NCBI RefSeq assembly: GCF_914271545.1 | Contig: NZ_CAJZAH010000002.1 | Location: 868,001-932,000 of the forward strand | Direction: 5' to 3' | Source of the DNA: Cupriavidus respiraculi | GTDB taxonomy: Bacteria; Pseudomonadota; Gammaproteobacteria; Burkholderiales; Burkholderiaceae | Length of the DNA: 64,000 nt | Shown here: positions 8,524-17,471 of the stretch, one piece after another | How the letters are laid out: the number at the start of each line of letters is the position of its first letter | Numbering within the stretch: position 1 is the stretch's first letter | Notes under the pieces: generated by a model | Database searches by the model: none | Seen by the model: the letters and a program-made list of their open reading frames with translations, nothing else | What the model was told of the DNA's origin: nothing | Position numbers and translations under genes: made by a program

Positions 8524-9462
8524 ATGGAAACCACTCGCCTCGCCGACCACCCCACCGCGACCGCCGTTCCCGCCAGCGCCGAGGAAACCGTGCGCCGCTC
8601 GCGCACGGTCGATCGCGTGGTGCGCGGCATCGCGACCTCGGACGGTGCGGGCGTCAAGCTCACCCGCGTGCTGACGCAGAATCTGCAACGCCGGCTCGAC
8701 CCCTTCCTGATGCTCGATGCCTTCGGCACCGACAGCAAGGACGACTACATCGGCGGCTTTCCCGACCACCCGCACCGCGGCTTCGAGACCATCACCTACA
8801 TGCTGGCCGGCCGCATGCGCCATCGCGACAGCGCCGGCAACGAGGGCCTGCTCGAGAACGGCGGCGCGCAGTGGATGGTGGCGGGCTCGGGCGTGATCCA
8901 CTCGGAGATGCCCGAGCAGGAAGACGGCAGCATGGAAGGCTTTCAGCTGTGGCTGAACCTGCCGGCGTCCGACAAGATGACCACGCCTTGGTACCGCGAC
9001 ATTCCGTCGGATGCGATCCCCGCGGTGGCCCTGCCCAATGGCGCTGTGGCCCGCGTGCTGGCCGGCCGGTCCCACGGCGTGGAGGGTGCGATGACGCGTC
9101 CGGTGACCGAGCCGCTGTACCTGGATATCGCCTTGCCCGCGGGCCAGACGTTCTCGCAGGCGTTGCCGGCCGGACATAACGCGTTCGTCTATGTCTATCG
9201 CGGCGAGGTCACTGTCGGCGAAGGCAGCGACGCCATCGTGCTGGAGCCGCAGCGCATGGGCGTGCTGGACAACGATGCGCAGGCGGACGGCGTCACGCTG
9301 ACCGCCTCGGCCGACGCGCGCCTGCTGCTGATCGCCGGCAAGCCGCTGGGCGAGCCCATCGTGCAGTACGGGCCGTTCGTGATGAACACGCAGGAGCAGA
9401 TCTACCAGACCCTGGCCGACTTCCGCGAAGGCAGGTTCAACGCGGCGGCCCCCGCGGCCTGA
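8524..9462 (+). CDS. Pirin family protein
   Basis: 312 residues, two cupin domains. The N-terminal cupin carries the metal site: FPDHPHRGFETIT near residues 77-89, then GVIHSEMPE near 120. Bacterial pirins are Fe-binding proteins; some have quercetinase activity and some bind metabolic enzymes, so the exact job is open. The ATG at 8524 has GGAGAAG just upstream; an in-frame ATG at 8467 would add a Gly/Ala-rich tail with no family match. It stands alone with its own terminator. Confidence 0.9.
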   Translation: METTRLADHPTATAVPASAEETVRRSRTVDRVVRGIATSDGAGVKLTRVLTQNLQRRLDPFLMLDAFGTDSKDDYIGGFPDHPHRGFETITYMLAGRMRHRDSAGNEGLLENGGAQWMVAGSGVIHSEMPEQEDGSMEGFQLWLNLPASDKMTTPWYRDIPSDAIPAVALPNGAVARVLAGRSHGVEGAMTRPVTEPLYLDIALPAGQTFSQALPAGHNAFVYVYRGEVTVGEGSDAIVLEPQRMGVLDNDAQADGVTLTASADARLLLIAGKPLGEPIVQYGPFVMNTQEQIYQTLADFREGRFNAAAPAA

Positions 9463-9512
9463 GGCCACCGCCATCGCGGCACCCCGCGGGGTGACGGCCC
9501 TCTCCTCTCCCA

Positions 9513-9539
9513 CGCGCCCGTCCGGGCGCGTTTTTTTTT
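9513..9539 (+). terminator. Intrinsic terminator of the pirin gene
   Basis: CGCGCCC stem, GTCC loop, GGGCGCG stem, followed by nine T residues (9531-9539). This is the clearest intrinsic terminator in the window. Confidence 0.95.
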
Positions 9540-9648
9540 GCGCCCCATCCTCGCGTGCCTGCCCCGGCATGCGACTTGCAACCACCGTGCAGGCATTGCG
9601 GGGCCGGCATCCGCGTCGTCAACCGGTCGCCAGCCCCCCGCCCGCTTA

Positions 9649-9654
9649 TATAAT
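9649..9654 (+). promoter_or_regulatory. Probable -10 of the BmpA-type importer operon
   Basis: A consensus TATAAT inside an AT-rich island flanked by the inverted pair CCCGC (9641-9645) and GCGGG (9656-9660). It follows the pirin terminator and precedes the ATPase gene by about 130 bp. I see no good -35 match. Confidence 0.4.
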
Positions 9655-9784
9655 CGCGGGCGAATAACGGGCATCACATGGTCATGATGAATGGCGCAAC
9701 GCCGTGCGGCAAAACAGGCCGCACGCGCATTGCGCCTCGTTCGGAAAGACCACGGGTGCCGACACCAACAATCGAGCCGCTTCA

Positions 9785-11371
9785 GTGACACCACAGACCC
9801 CTCCCAGGTTGGCGCTATCGCACATCGTCAAGCGCTATCCCGGCGTGACCGCGAACGACGACGTATCGCTGGCCGTCGCCCCCGGCGAAATCCATGCCGT
9901 TCTCGGCGAAAACGGCGCCGGCAAATCGACGCTGATGAAGATCATCTTCGGCGCGGTCAAGCCCGACGCGGGGCAGATGCACTTCAACGGCGCGCCCGTC
10001 ATCATCGGCAGTCCGCACGATGCCCGCAACCTCGGCATCGCGATGGTGTTCCAGCATTTCTCGCTGTTCGATACGCTGACCGTCACCGAGAACATCGCAC
10101 TGGGCCTTCCCGGCGGACGGCTGCCCGATGCCGAAGGCGGCAAGGGCGCGTCGATGAGGCAGCTGGCCGAGCGCATCCGCGCCACCGCGCAGCGCTATGG
10201 CCTGCCGCTGGAGCCGGACCGTCATGTCCATACCCTGTCGGTGGGCGAGCGCCAGCGCGTGGAAATCGTCCGCGCGTTGCTGGCCCGGCCTCAGCTGCTG
10301 ATTCTCGACGAGCCGACTTCGGTGCTGACCCCGCAGGCGGTGCAGACGCTGTTCGTGACCCTGCGCCAGCTGGCCGCCGAAGGCACCAGCATTCTCTATA
10401 TCAGCCACAAGCTCGACGAGATCCGCGAGCTGTGCCACCACGCGACCGTGATGCGCATGGGCCGGGTCACCGGCGTGTGCGACCCGCGCGAGGAAAGCGC
10501 GGCCTCGCTGTCCCGGCTGATGATCGGCGGGGAGCCGCCGCGCGAGACGCGCGTGAGCGCCGAGCCGGGCGCCGCGCGCCTGACCGTGCGCGGACTGAGC
10601 CTGCCGCGCTCGCACGCGTTCGCTACCGAGCTCGACGGCATCGCGCTGGACGTGCGTGCGGGCGAGATCGTCGGCATCGCTGGCGTATCGGGCAACGGCC
10701 AGCAGGAACTGCTGGCCGCGCTCTCCGGCGAGGACGCGCGCGGCGCGCGCGATGCGGTCGCGCTGGACGGCAAGCCCGTCGGCAAGCTCGATGCACGCGC
10801 GCGCCGCCGCGCCGGCCTCGCCTTCGTGCCGGAGGAGCGCCTGGGCCGTGGCGCGGTGCCCGGCATGAGCCTGGGCGCCAATACGCTGCTGTCGCACCAG
10901 ACCGCCCCCTTCGTCCGGCGCGGACTGATTTCGCCGGCCGCCGCCGCCGGGCTGGCCGCGGCCATCATCCAGCGCTTCCGCGTCAAGGCGAGCGGCCCGG
11001 ATGCGCTGGCGAAAAGCCTGTCGGGCGGCAATCTGCAGAAATTCATCGTGGGCCGCGAGATCGAGAGCGGTCCGAAGGTGCTGATCGTTGCCCAGCCCAC
11101 CTGGGGCGTCGACGTCGGCGCCGCGGCGCAGATCCACAACGAGATCCTGGCGCTGAAGGCCACGGGCTGCGCGGTGCTCGTGGTCTCGGAAGAGCTCGAC
11201 GAGCTGTTCGCCATCTGCGACCGCCTGCACGTGATCGCCAAGGGCCGCCTGTCGCCATCGATCCCCACGGAGGCGGCCACACGCGAACAGATCGGGCTGT
11301 GGATGAGCGGCCTGTGGACCGGCGGACCCGCCGGCCAGGGCGCGCACGCGGAGGGCCTGACCCATGGCTGA
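9785..11371 (+). CDS. Nucleoside/purine ABC transporter, ATP-binding protein
   Basis: 528 residues with two ABC domains, the layout of RbsA/YufO-type ATPases of simple-sugar and nucleoside importers. Domain 1 has Walker A GENGAGKST near residue 43, signature LSVGERQR near 155 and Walker B LLILDEPTSVLT near 175. Domain 2 has a degenerate Walker A (GVSGNGQQE near 303) and signature LSGGNLQK near 415, as usual for the family. The GTG at 9785 gives the family start (MTPQTPPRLALSHIVKRYPGV); a GTG at 9704 would add 27 unlike residues. The stop overlaps the first permease gene by 8 bp. Confidence 0.9.
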   Translation: MTPQTPPRLALSHIVKRYPGVTANDDVSLAVAPGEIHAVLGENGAGKSTLMKIIFGAVKPDAGQMHFNGAPVIIGSPHDARNLGIAMVFQHFSLFDTLTVTENIALGLPGGRLPDAEGGKGASMRQLAERIRATAQRYGLPLEPDRHVHTLSVGERQRVEIVRALLARPQLLILDEPTSVLTPQAVQTLFVTLRQLAAEGTSILYISHKLDEIRELCHHATVMRMGRVTGVCDPREESAASLSRLMIGGEPPRETRVSAEPGAARLTVRGLSLPRSHAFATELDGIALDVRAGEIVGIAGVSGNGQQELLAALSGEDARGARDAVALDGKPVGKLDARARRRAGLAFVPEERLGRGAVPGMSLGANTLLSHQTAPFVRRGLISPAAAAGLAAAIIQRFRVKASGPDALAKSLSGGNLQKFIVGREIESGPKVLIVAQPTWGVDVGAAAQIHNEILALKATGCAVLVVSEELDELFAICDRLHVIAKGRLSPSIPTEAATREQIGLWMSGLWTGGPAGQGAHAEGLTHG

Positions 11372-12455
11372 CTGGATGCCCCTGTCGCTGGCGCCGCGCG
11401 GCCTGCCCTCGCGCCGCATGGCTTATGCCTCTCCGTTTATTGCGCTGGCGCTAACGCTCGCGTTTGGCGCGCTGCTGTTCCTGCTGTTGGGCAAGGACCC
11501 GGTCGCGGGCCTCAAGGTCTTCCTGGTAGACCCGCTCAAGGACAGGCGCGCCATCGGCGAGGTCCTGCTCAAGACCGTGCCGCTGGTGCTGGTCGCGCTC
11601 GGCCTGTGCGTGTGCTACCGCGCCAATGTGTGGAATATCGGCGCGGAAGGCCAGCTGGTGGTGGGCGGCATCTTCGCCGGCGCCACGGTACTGTGGTTCG
11701 ATGTCCCGGACCATGGCATGAGCGGCCCGCTGGTGCTGGTGCTGGCCGCGCTCGCCGGCGTCGTCGGCGGCATGCTGTGGGCGGCCATCACCGCCTTGCT
11801 GAAGGACCGCTTCAACGCCAACGAGATCCTCGTCTCGCTGATGCTGACGTATATCGCCCAGCAACTGATCCTGTACATGGTCAACGGGCCGCTGAAGGAT
11901 CCGCAGGGCATGAACTTCCCGCAGTCCAAGGTGTTCTCGTCCGAATTCCTGCTGCCCAACCTGCTGTCGGGCTCGCGGCTGCACGCCGGCTTCGCCGTGA
12001 TGCTGGTGCTGGTGGCGGTGATGACGGTGTTCATCTTCCGCAGCTTCGCCGGCTACCGGCTCCAGGTGGGCGGCACCGCGCCCGCGGCGGCGCGCTATGC
12101 GGGCTTCTCGGCGCGCTCGTCGCTGTGGAGCGCGCTGCTGATCTCGGGCGGCTTCGCGGGCCTGGCGGGCGCGTTCGAGGTGACCGGCCCGATCGGGCAG
12201 CTGCTGCCCTCGATCTCGCCGGGCTACGGGTTCACCGCGATCATCGTGGCCTTCGTCGGGCGGCTGCACCCGGTCGGCGCGGTGTTCGGCGGCATCGTGA
12301 TGTCGCTGTTCTATATCGGTGGCGAGATGGCGCAGTCCCGGCTGGGCCTGCCCTCCGCGCTCGGCTGGGTGTTCCAGGGCATGCTGCTGTTCTTCCTGCT
12401 CGCCTGCGACTCCCTCATTGACAACCGCCTGCGCTGGCGCGCCACCGCGGCCTGA
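11364..12455 (+). CDS. Nucleoside ABC transporter permease (YufP/BmpB type)
   Basis: 363 residues, 8-9 membrane segments. The BPD_transp_2 signature is in YRANVWNIGAEGQLVVGG near residues 89-106 and in NEILVSLMLTYIAQQ near 152. The start overlaps the ATPase gene by 8 bp, so the two are translationally coupled. The partner permease follows 16 bp on. The transported compound is probably a nucleoside or purine, judged from the BmpA-type binding protein. Confidence 0.9.
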   Translation: MADWMPLSLAPRGLPSRRMAYASPFIALALTLAFGALLFLLLGKDPVAGLKVFLVDPLKDRRAIGEVLLKTVPLVLVALGLCVCYRANVWNIGAEGQLVVGGIFAGATVLWFDVPDHGMSGPLVLVLAALAGVVGGMLWAAITALLKDRFNANEILVSLMLTYIAQQLILYMVNGPLKDPQGMNFPQSKVFSSEFLLPNLLSGSRLHAGFAVMLVLVAVMTVFIFRSFAGYRLQVGGTAPAAARYAGFSARSSLWSALLISGGFAGLAGAFEVTGPIGQLLPSISPGYGFTAIIVAFVGRLHPVGAVFGGIVMSLFYIGGEMAQSRLGLPSALGWVFQGMLLFFLLACDSLIDNRLRWRATAA

Positions 12456-12471
12456 CGAGGCCGCCCACGCT

Positions 12472-13392
12472 ATGGAACAATTCGCTCCCCTCATCGCCAC
12501 GGCGATCAACGCCGGCACGCCTCTGCTGCTGGCCGCCCTGGGCCTGCTGATCAACGAGCGCGCCGGCGTGCTGAACCTGGGCGCCGAAGGCATGATGCTC
12601 GTGGCCGCGGTCTTCGGCTTCATGATCGGCTACCAGACCCAGTCGCCGCTGATCGGCTTCGCCGCGGGCGCGCTCGCCGGCATGGCGATGGCCGCGCTGT
12701 TCTCCTGGCTCGCCCTGGTGCTGGCCACCAACCAGGTCGCCACCGGCCTCGCGCTGTCGATCTTCGGCACCGGGCTGTCTGCCTTCATGGGCCAGCGCTT
12801 CGTGGGCCTGGCCATGCCGGCCCAGGCGCGCGCCATTCCAGGACTGGCGGACCTGCCCTTCTTCGGGCCGGCCTTCTTCCAGCATCACTGGATGGTCTAT
12901 GTCAGCGTGCTGCTGTGCGGGGCCATCATGTGGTTCCTGTTCCGCACGCGCGCCGGCCTGACGCTGCGCGCGGTGGGCGAGTCGCCCGAATCCGCCCATG
13001 CCCTCGGCTATCCGGTGCGCCTGATCCGCTTCGGCGCGCTGCTGTTCGGCGGCGGCTGCTGCGGGCTCGCGGGCGCCTATCTGTCGCTGGTCTACACCCC
13101 GATGTGGGTCGAGAACCTGGTGGCGGGGCGCGGCTGGATCGCGCTGGCGCTGACCACCTTCGCCACCTGGCGGCCGGGACGCGTGCTCGTGGGCGCGTGG
13201 CTGTTCGGCGCCGTGACCATCCTGCAGTTCTACCTGCAAGGCATCGGCGTGTCGGTCCCCTCGCAGATCCTGTCGATGCTGCCGTATGCGGCCACCATCG
13301 TGGTGCTGGCGCTGATCTCGCGCAATCCCGCCTGGATCCGCCTGAACATGCCGGCCTCGCTCGGCAAGCCATTCCGCCCGGGCAATGCCTGA
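12472..13392 (+). CDS. Nucleoside ABC transporter permease (YufQ/BmpC type)
   Basis: 306 residues, about eight membrane segments. The family motif NERAGVLNLGAEGMMLVAA lies near residues 26-44 and the cytoplasmic loop GESPESAHALG near 171. It is paralogous to the previous permease. The ATG at 12472 starts directly before the first hydrophobic segment. Confidence 0.92.
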   Translation: MEQFAPLIATAINAGTPLLLAALGLLINERAGVLNLGAEGMMLVAAVFGFMIGYQTQSPLIGFAAGALAGMAMAALFSWLALVLATNQVATGLALSIFGTGLSAFMGQRFVGLAMPAQARAIPGLADLPFFGPAFFQHHWMVYVSVLLCGAIMWFLFRTRAGLTLRAVGESPESAHALGYPVRLIRFGALLFGGGCCGLAGAYLSLVYTPMWVENLVAGRGWIALALTTFATWRPGRVLVGAWLFGAVTILQFYLQGIGVSVPSQILSMLPYAATIVVLALISRNPAWIRLNMPASLGKPFRPGNA

Positions 13393-13454
13393 CGCCCGGG
13401 CGCTACCATGCCACGGCGCGCGAGAACAACGGGCCAGCGCGCGCCGGGCGTTTT
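13392..13454 (+). terminator. Hairpin with short T-run between permease and binding-protein genes
   Basis: ACGCCCGGGCGC just after the permease stop (13392-13403) pairs with GCGCCGGGCGT (13441-13451) with one bulge, enclosing a GC-rich loop; TTTT ends the structure. It could be a partial terminator or a 3'-end protector that sets the ratio of membrane proteins to binding protein. Confidence 0.45.
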
Positions 13455-13489
13455 CCAGCCTTGAACACCATCATCACCCAGGAGAAATC

Positions 13490-14632
13490 ATGATCGTCAC
13501 CCGCAGGCAAACCCTGGCGGCCCTTGCCGCCACCACCCTGCTGGCCCTCGCCGGCTGCGGCAAGAAGGACGCCGACAAGCCGGCCGAAACGGCCGCGCCC
13601 GGCGCACCGGCCGCCGAGCAGAAGGCCGAGCCGCTGAAGGTTGCCTTCGTCTATATCGGACCGGTGGGCGACGCCGGCTGGACCTACGCCCACGACAACG
13701 GCCGCAAGGCCGTGGAAGAAAAGTTCGGCGACAAGGTCAAGACCACCTACGTCGAGAACGTGCCCGAGTCGGCCTCCGACGCGGAACGCGTGTTCCGCGA
13801 CCTGGCCAGCCAGGGCAACAAGCTGATCTTCGGCACCACCTTCGGCTACATGGAATCGATGCTCAAGGTCGCCAAGGAATTTCCGGACGTCAAGTTCGAG
13901 CACGCGACCGGCTTCAAGACCGCCGAGAACGTCGCCCAGTACGACGTGCGCACCTACGAGGGCGCCTACCTGGCCGGCGTGGTCGCCGGCAAGATGAGCA
14001 AGACCGGCAAGATGGGCGTGGTGGCCTCGGTACCCATTCCCGAAGTGATCCGCAATATCGACTCGTTCGCGCTGGGCGCGCGCAGCGTCAATCCGAACGC
14101 CACGGTCAAGGTCGTCTGGGTCAACAAGTGGTTCGATCCGGGCAAGGAGCGCGAAGCCGCCACCACGCTGATCGGCCAGGGCGTCGACATGCTGATGCAG
14201 AACACCGATTCCGCCGCCGTGGTGCAGACCGCGCAGGAAAAGGGCGTGCATGCGTTCGGCTGGGACAGCGACATGACCCGGTTCGGCGAGAAGGCGCACC
14301 TGGCCGCCTCGGTGATCACGTGGGGCGTCTACTACAACAAGGTCGTCGAGGACGTGCTCAACAACCAGTGGAAGACGAACACCACCTGGTGGGGTCTGAA
14401 GGAGAACATGATCGACCTGAAGGCGTACAACGGCGACGTGCCCGAGGACGTCAAGGCGCTGGTCGCCGAGCGCAAGAAGGGCATCGTCGATGGCACCGCG
14501 CCGATCTGGAAGGGCCCCGTCAAGGACAACACGGGCAAGGAACAACTCGCCGCCGACCAGGTCGCCGACGACAAATTCCTGCACAACGTGAAGTTCTACG
14601 TCGAGGGCGTGGAAGGCAAGATTCCGGGCTGA
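13490..14632 (+). CDS. BmpA-family lipoprotein, nucleoside-binding
   Basis: 380 residues. Lipoprotein signal peptide with lipobox LAGC (Cys near residue 23), then a Pro/Ala linker and the BmpA/Med fold starting LKVAFVYIGPVGDAGWTYAHD. The motif GTTFGYMES is near 120 and AFGWDSDMTRFG near 255. AGGAGA precedes the ATG. It is the solute receptor for the three genes before it; homologues bind purine nucleosides or purine bases such as xanthine and urate. Which one applies here cannot be told by eye. Confidence 0.92.
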   Translation: MIVTRRQTLAALAATTLLALAGCGKKDADKPAETAAPGAPAAEQKAEPLKVAFVYIGPVGDAGWTYAHDNGRKAVEEKFGDKVKTTYVENVPESASDAERVFRDLASQGNKLIFGTTFGYMESMLKVAKEFPDVKFEHATGFKTAENVAQYDVRTYEGAYLAGVVAGKMSKTGKMGVVASVPIPEVIRNIDSFALGARSVNPNATVKVVWVNKWFDPGKEREAATTLIGQGVDMLMQNTDSAAVVQTAQEKGVHAFGWDSDMTRFGEKAHLAASVITWGVYYNKVVEDVLNNQWKTNTTWWGLKENMIDLKAYNGDVPEDVKALVAERKKGIVDGTAPIWKGPVKDNTGKEQLAADQVADDKFLHNVKFYVEGVEGKIPG

Positions 14633-14646
14633 CCCGGGGGCCCGCT

Positions 14647-14670
14647 GCCATCCCGCGCTGGCGGGATGGC
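14647..14670 (+). terminator. Perfect hairpin after the BmpA gene
   Basis: GCCATCCCGC, loop GCTG, GCGGGATGGC: a perfect 10-bp stem 14 bp after the stop codon. It has no T-run. Confidence 0.6.
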
Positions 14671-14782
14671 GGCGATTGCGCGCCGGCCGGATCGCATTGA
14701 CTTGAACCGATCCGCAACGGCCCAACCTAAACTGGCATGGCTGACCATTGCAGGATCAGACCACCCGTGAAGGAGGCCTCAC

Positions 14783-15076
14783 ATGTGGAAGAAATTTTCG
14801 GCGCTATGGACGCTCGTGCGGCGCGACGGCCGCTTGCTGTGGTACGCCCTGCGGCACCCCGATGCGCCGGCATGGCTCAAGCCCGCCGCCCTGGGCCTGC
14901 TGTTCTACGCGATCTCGCCCATCGACCTGGTGCCGGATCTGGTGGCCGGCCTGGGGATCGTCGATGACGTGGTGCTGATCCCGCTGGCCGTCCACTTCAT
15001 GCTCAGGCGCCTGCCACCGCATATCCTGCGGCAGGCGCAGATGCGGGCGACCGCCACCCGCGTGCGTCCGCACTGA
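14783..15076 (+). CDS. DUF1232 (YkvA-like) small membrane protein
   Basis: 97 residues. DUF1232 core at about residues 30-75, with the signature LLFYAISPIDLVPDLVAGLGIVDD (near 38-61, residues P, D, P and D conserved) followed by a hydrophobic helix. AAGGAGG lies 8 bp before the ATG, a strong ribosome site. Function of the family is not known. It stands alone between two terminators. Confidence 0.88.
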   Translation: MWKKFSALWTLVRRDGRLLWYALRHPDAPAWLKPAALGLLFYAISPIDLVPDLVAGLGIVDDVVLIPLAVHFMLRRLPPHILRQAQMRATATRVRPH

Positions 15077-15091
15077 ACGCTTACCCGCAAG

Positions 15092-15118
15092 AAAAAGGGC
15101 CGCGACGCGGCCCTTTTT
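15092..15118. terminator. Bidirectional terminator (DUF1232 gene / qor)
   Basis: A-tract, stem GGGCCGC, loop GAC, stem GCGGCCC, T-tract of five. Works for the plus-strand DUF1232 gene and for the minus-strand qor cluster, which ends at 15134. Confidence 0.92.
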
Positions 15119-15133
15119 CCATGCTCCGCTGCC

Positions 15134-16108
15134 TTACGGCAGCAGGATCGTCGAGCCGGTGGTCTTGCGGCTCTCCAGATCGCGGTGCGCCTGCGCCGCG
15201 TCCGACAGCGCGTAGCGCTGGCGGATCTCGATCTTCACCTTTCCGCTGGTCACCACATCGAACAACTCCGCCGCCATCGGCTCCAGCAACTGGCGCTGCG
15301 TCACATAGGTCATGATCGTCGGGCGTGTGAGCCGCAGCGAACCCTTGCTGCCGAGCAGGCCCACGTCGAACGGGGGCACCGGGCCGGAGGCGTTGCCGAA
15401 GATCACCATGGTGCCGCGCGGCGACAGGCAGTCCAGCGAGTCGTTGAAGGTGTCCTTGCCGATCGAGTCGTAGACCACCGGCACGCCCTTGCCGCCGGTA
15501 ATTTCCTTGACGCGCTCCAGGAACGGCTCGCGCGAATAGACGATGGTGTGGTCGCAGCCATGTGCCTTGGCCAGCGCGGCCTTGTCGTCGCTGCCGACGG
15601 TGCCGATCACGGTGGCGCCCAGCGCCTTGAGCCACTGGCAGGCGATCAGTCCCACGCCGCCCGCCGCCGCATGCAGCAGCACGGTGTCGCCCGGCTGCAC
15701 GCGATAGCTGTCGCGCACGAGGTATTGCACGGTCAGGCCCTGCATCATCATCGCGGCGGCCTGCTCGAACGACACCGCGTCCGGCAGCTTCACCACGATA
15801 TCGGCCGGCATCACGCGCGCCTGCGCGTAGGAGCCGGTCGGGCGCCCCGCGTAGGCGACGCGGTCGCCCGCCTTGAGATGCGTCACGCCGGGCCCCACGG
15901 CCTCGACCACGCCGGCCCCTTCCATGCCGATGCCGCCGGGCAGCGGCTGCTTGTACAGGCCCGTGCGGAAATACACGTCGATATAGTTCAGGCCCACCGC
16001 TTCGTGCCGCACGCGGATTTCGCCGGGACCGGGCTCGCCGATTTCCACGTCGACCCACTGCATGACCTCGGGTCCGCCGTTCTCGTAGATGCGAATGGCT
16101 TTGCTCAT
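15134..16108 (-). CDS. qor: NADPH:quinone oxidoreductase
   Basis: 324 residues of the zinc-free medium-chain dehydrogenase/reductase family. N-terminal GroES-like part (KAIRIYENGGPEVMQW; GLNYIDVYFRTGLY near 50), Rossmann motif HAAAGGVGLI near 148. It reduces quinones with NADPH by one electron. It is the last gene of a minus-strand cluster and ends at the bidirectional terminator. The ATG follows a GGAGAGCAACGCA-like ribosome site. Confidence 0.93.
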   Translation of the reverse strand: MSKAIRIYENGGPEVMQWVDVEIGEPGPGEIRVRHEAVGLNYIDVYFRTGLYKQPLPGGIGMEGAGVVEAVGPGVTHLKAGDRVAYAGRPTGSYAQARVMPADIVVKLPDAVSFEQAAAMMMQGLTVQYLVRDSYRVQPGDTVLLHAAAGGVGLIACQWLKALGATVIGTVGSDDKAALAKAHGCDHTIVYSREPFLERVKEITGGKGVPVVYDSIGKDTFNDSLDCLSPRGTMVIFGNASGPVPPFDVGLLGSKGSLRLTRPTIMTYVTQRQLLEPMAAELFDVVTSGKVKIEIRQRYALSDAAQAHRDLESRKTTGSTILLP

Positions 16109-16167
16109 TGCGTTGCTCTCCTGACTTCGCGAATGGGGATGGTGTGTTGGTGCCGCGCGGCGTGCGG

Positions 16168-16569
16168 TCAGTCCGGCTCGCCGCGGGCCTCGCTGCGCCT
16201 GCGCAGTTCGGCGATCAGCAGTTCCGCGGTGGCGACATTGGTCGCGCACGGCACGTCGTGCACGTCGCAGGCACGCACCAGCGCGTTGATATCGGGCTCG
16301 TGCGGCTGCGGGGTCATGGGGTCGCGCAGGAAGACCACGGCGCCGACGCGGCCCTCGGCCAGCTGCGCGCCGATCTGCAGGTCGCCGCCCCACGGGCCGG
16401 ACAGCATGCGCGTGACCGCGAGCCCCACCTCGTCGACCAGCCGGCCACCGGTGGTGCCGGTGGCCAGCAGTTCGCAGCGCGCGAGGAAATCGCGGTGCCG
16501 CGCGGCGAACGCGACGATCTCGTCCTTCTTGCGGTCATGCGCGATCAGCGCGATGCGGGGATAGGTCAT
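16168..16569 (-). CDS. mgsA: Methylglyoxal synthase
   Basis: 133 residues, near the E. coli length of 152 without its tails. It makes methylglyoxal from dihydroxyacetone phosphate, a bypass when phosphate sugars pile up. Seen: [12 protein letters not shown] at the start, phosphate loop TGTTGG near 45, catalytic Asp region [17 protein letters not shown] near 83-98, and NVATAELLI at the end. The start at 16569 ([12 protein letters not shown]) fits the family; the in-frame extension upstream is Arg/Pro-rich and not conserved in look. Confidence 0.92.
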   Translation of the reverse strand: MTYPRIALIAHDRKKDEIVAFAARHRDFLARCELLATGTTGGRLVDEVGLAVTRMLSGPWGGDLQIGAQLAEGRVGAVVFLRDPMTPQPHEPDINALVRACDVHDVPCATNVATAELLIAELRRRSEARGEPD

Positions 16570-16624
16570 GGTGCGGCTCGCCGGAACGTTGGGACGGACA
16601 GTTCTTGCCAGGAAACGCGCCGGC

Positions 16625-17413
16625 TCAGAACGTGCCGGGATAGGCGCCGCCATCGAGCAGCACGTTCTGGCCCGTCATGTACGCCGCCTGCTGGCTGCAC
16701 AGGAAGGCGCAGGTGGCGCCGAACTCGGCGGGGTCGCCGAAGCGGCGGCTCGGATTGGCGGCGGCGCGGCGCTGGGCCACCTCGTCGATGGGCAGGCCGG
16801 CCTTCTTGGCCGCGCCTTCCATGGTCTTGAACAGGCGGTCGGTATTGAACGGTCCCGGCAGCAGGTTGTTGATGGTCACGCCATGCTGGGCGACCTCCCG
16901 CGCCACGCCGGCGACGAAGCCGGTCAGGCCCGAGCGCGCGCCATTGGACAGGCCCAGCACGTCGATCGGCGCCTTGACCGCGCCGCTGGTGATATTGATG
17001 ATGCGGCCCCACTTGCGGGCGATCATGCCGTCCACGGTGGCCTTGATCAGTTCGATCGGCGTGAGCATGTTGGCATCGAGCGCGGCGATCCACGTGTCGC
17101 GGTCCCAGTCGCGGAAATTGCCCGGCGGCGGCCCGCCCGCGTTGTTGACCAGGATATCCAGGTCGCCCAGCTTCGCCGCCGCTTCGAGCGCCAGCTTGCG
17201 GCCTTCCGGCGTGGTGATGTCCGTCGCCACCGCCAGCACGCGCCGGCCGTGCCGCGCGCGCAGATCGGCCGCGGCCTTCTCCAGCGCCTCGGCGCCGCGC
17301 GCCACGATCACCACATCGACACCCTCGGCCGCCAGCGCATCGGCGCAGGCAAAACCCAGGCCCTTGCTGGCACCGCATACCAGCGCATGCTTTCCGCGCA
17401 ATCCAAAGTCCAT
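16625..17413 (-). CDS. SDR-family oxidoreductase lacking the YxxxK pair
   Basis: 262 residues. Rossmann motif GASKGLG near residue 13 and NNAGG near 90 are normal. The active-site stretch reads [20 protein letters not shown]: the catalytic Ser is present, but 13 residues on, where Tyr is expected, there is Ser, and four residues later Arg replaces Lys. A divergent subgroup of FabG-like SDRs shows this LSN..R pattern, so it is likely a real subfamily trait and not damage. The reaction is unknown. AAGGAGAAACGG precedes the ATG. It lies in the cluster EamA-SDR-mgsA-qor, 58 bp after the EamA gene. Confidence 0.85.
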   Translation of the reverse strand: MDFGLRGKHALVCGASKGLGFACADALAAEGVDVVIVARGAEALEKAAADLRARHGRRVLAVATDITTPEGRKLALEAAAKLGDLDILVNNAGGPPPGNFRDWDRDTWIAALDANMLTPIELIKATVDGMIARKWGRIINITSGAVKAPIDVLGLSNGARSGLTGFVAGVAREVAQHGVTINNLLPGPFNTDRLFKTMEGAAKKAGLPIDEVAQRRAAANPSRRFGDPAEFGATCAFLCSQQAAYMTGQNVLLDGGAYPGTF

Positions 17414-17471
17414 TTCCGTTTCTCCTTGCTTGTGATCGTGACGGGCGACGCGCCGTCCTTGCTTGATGACG

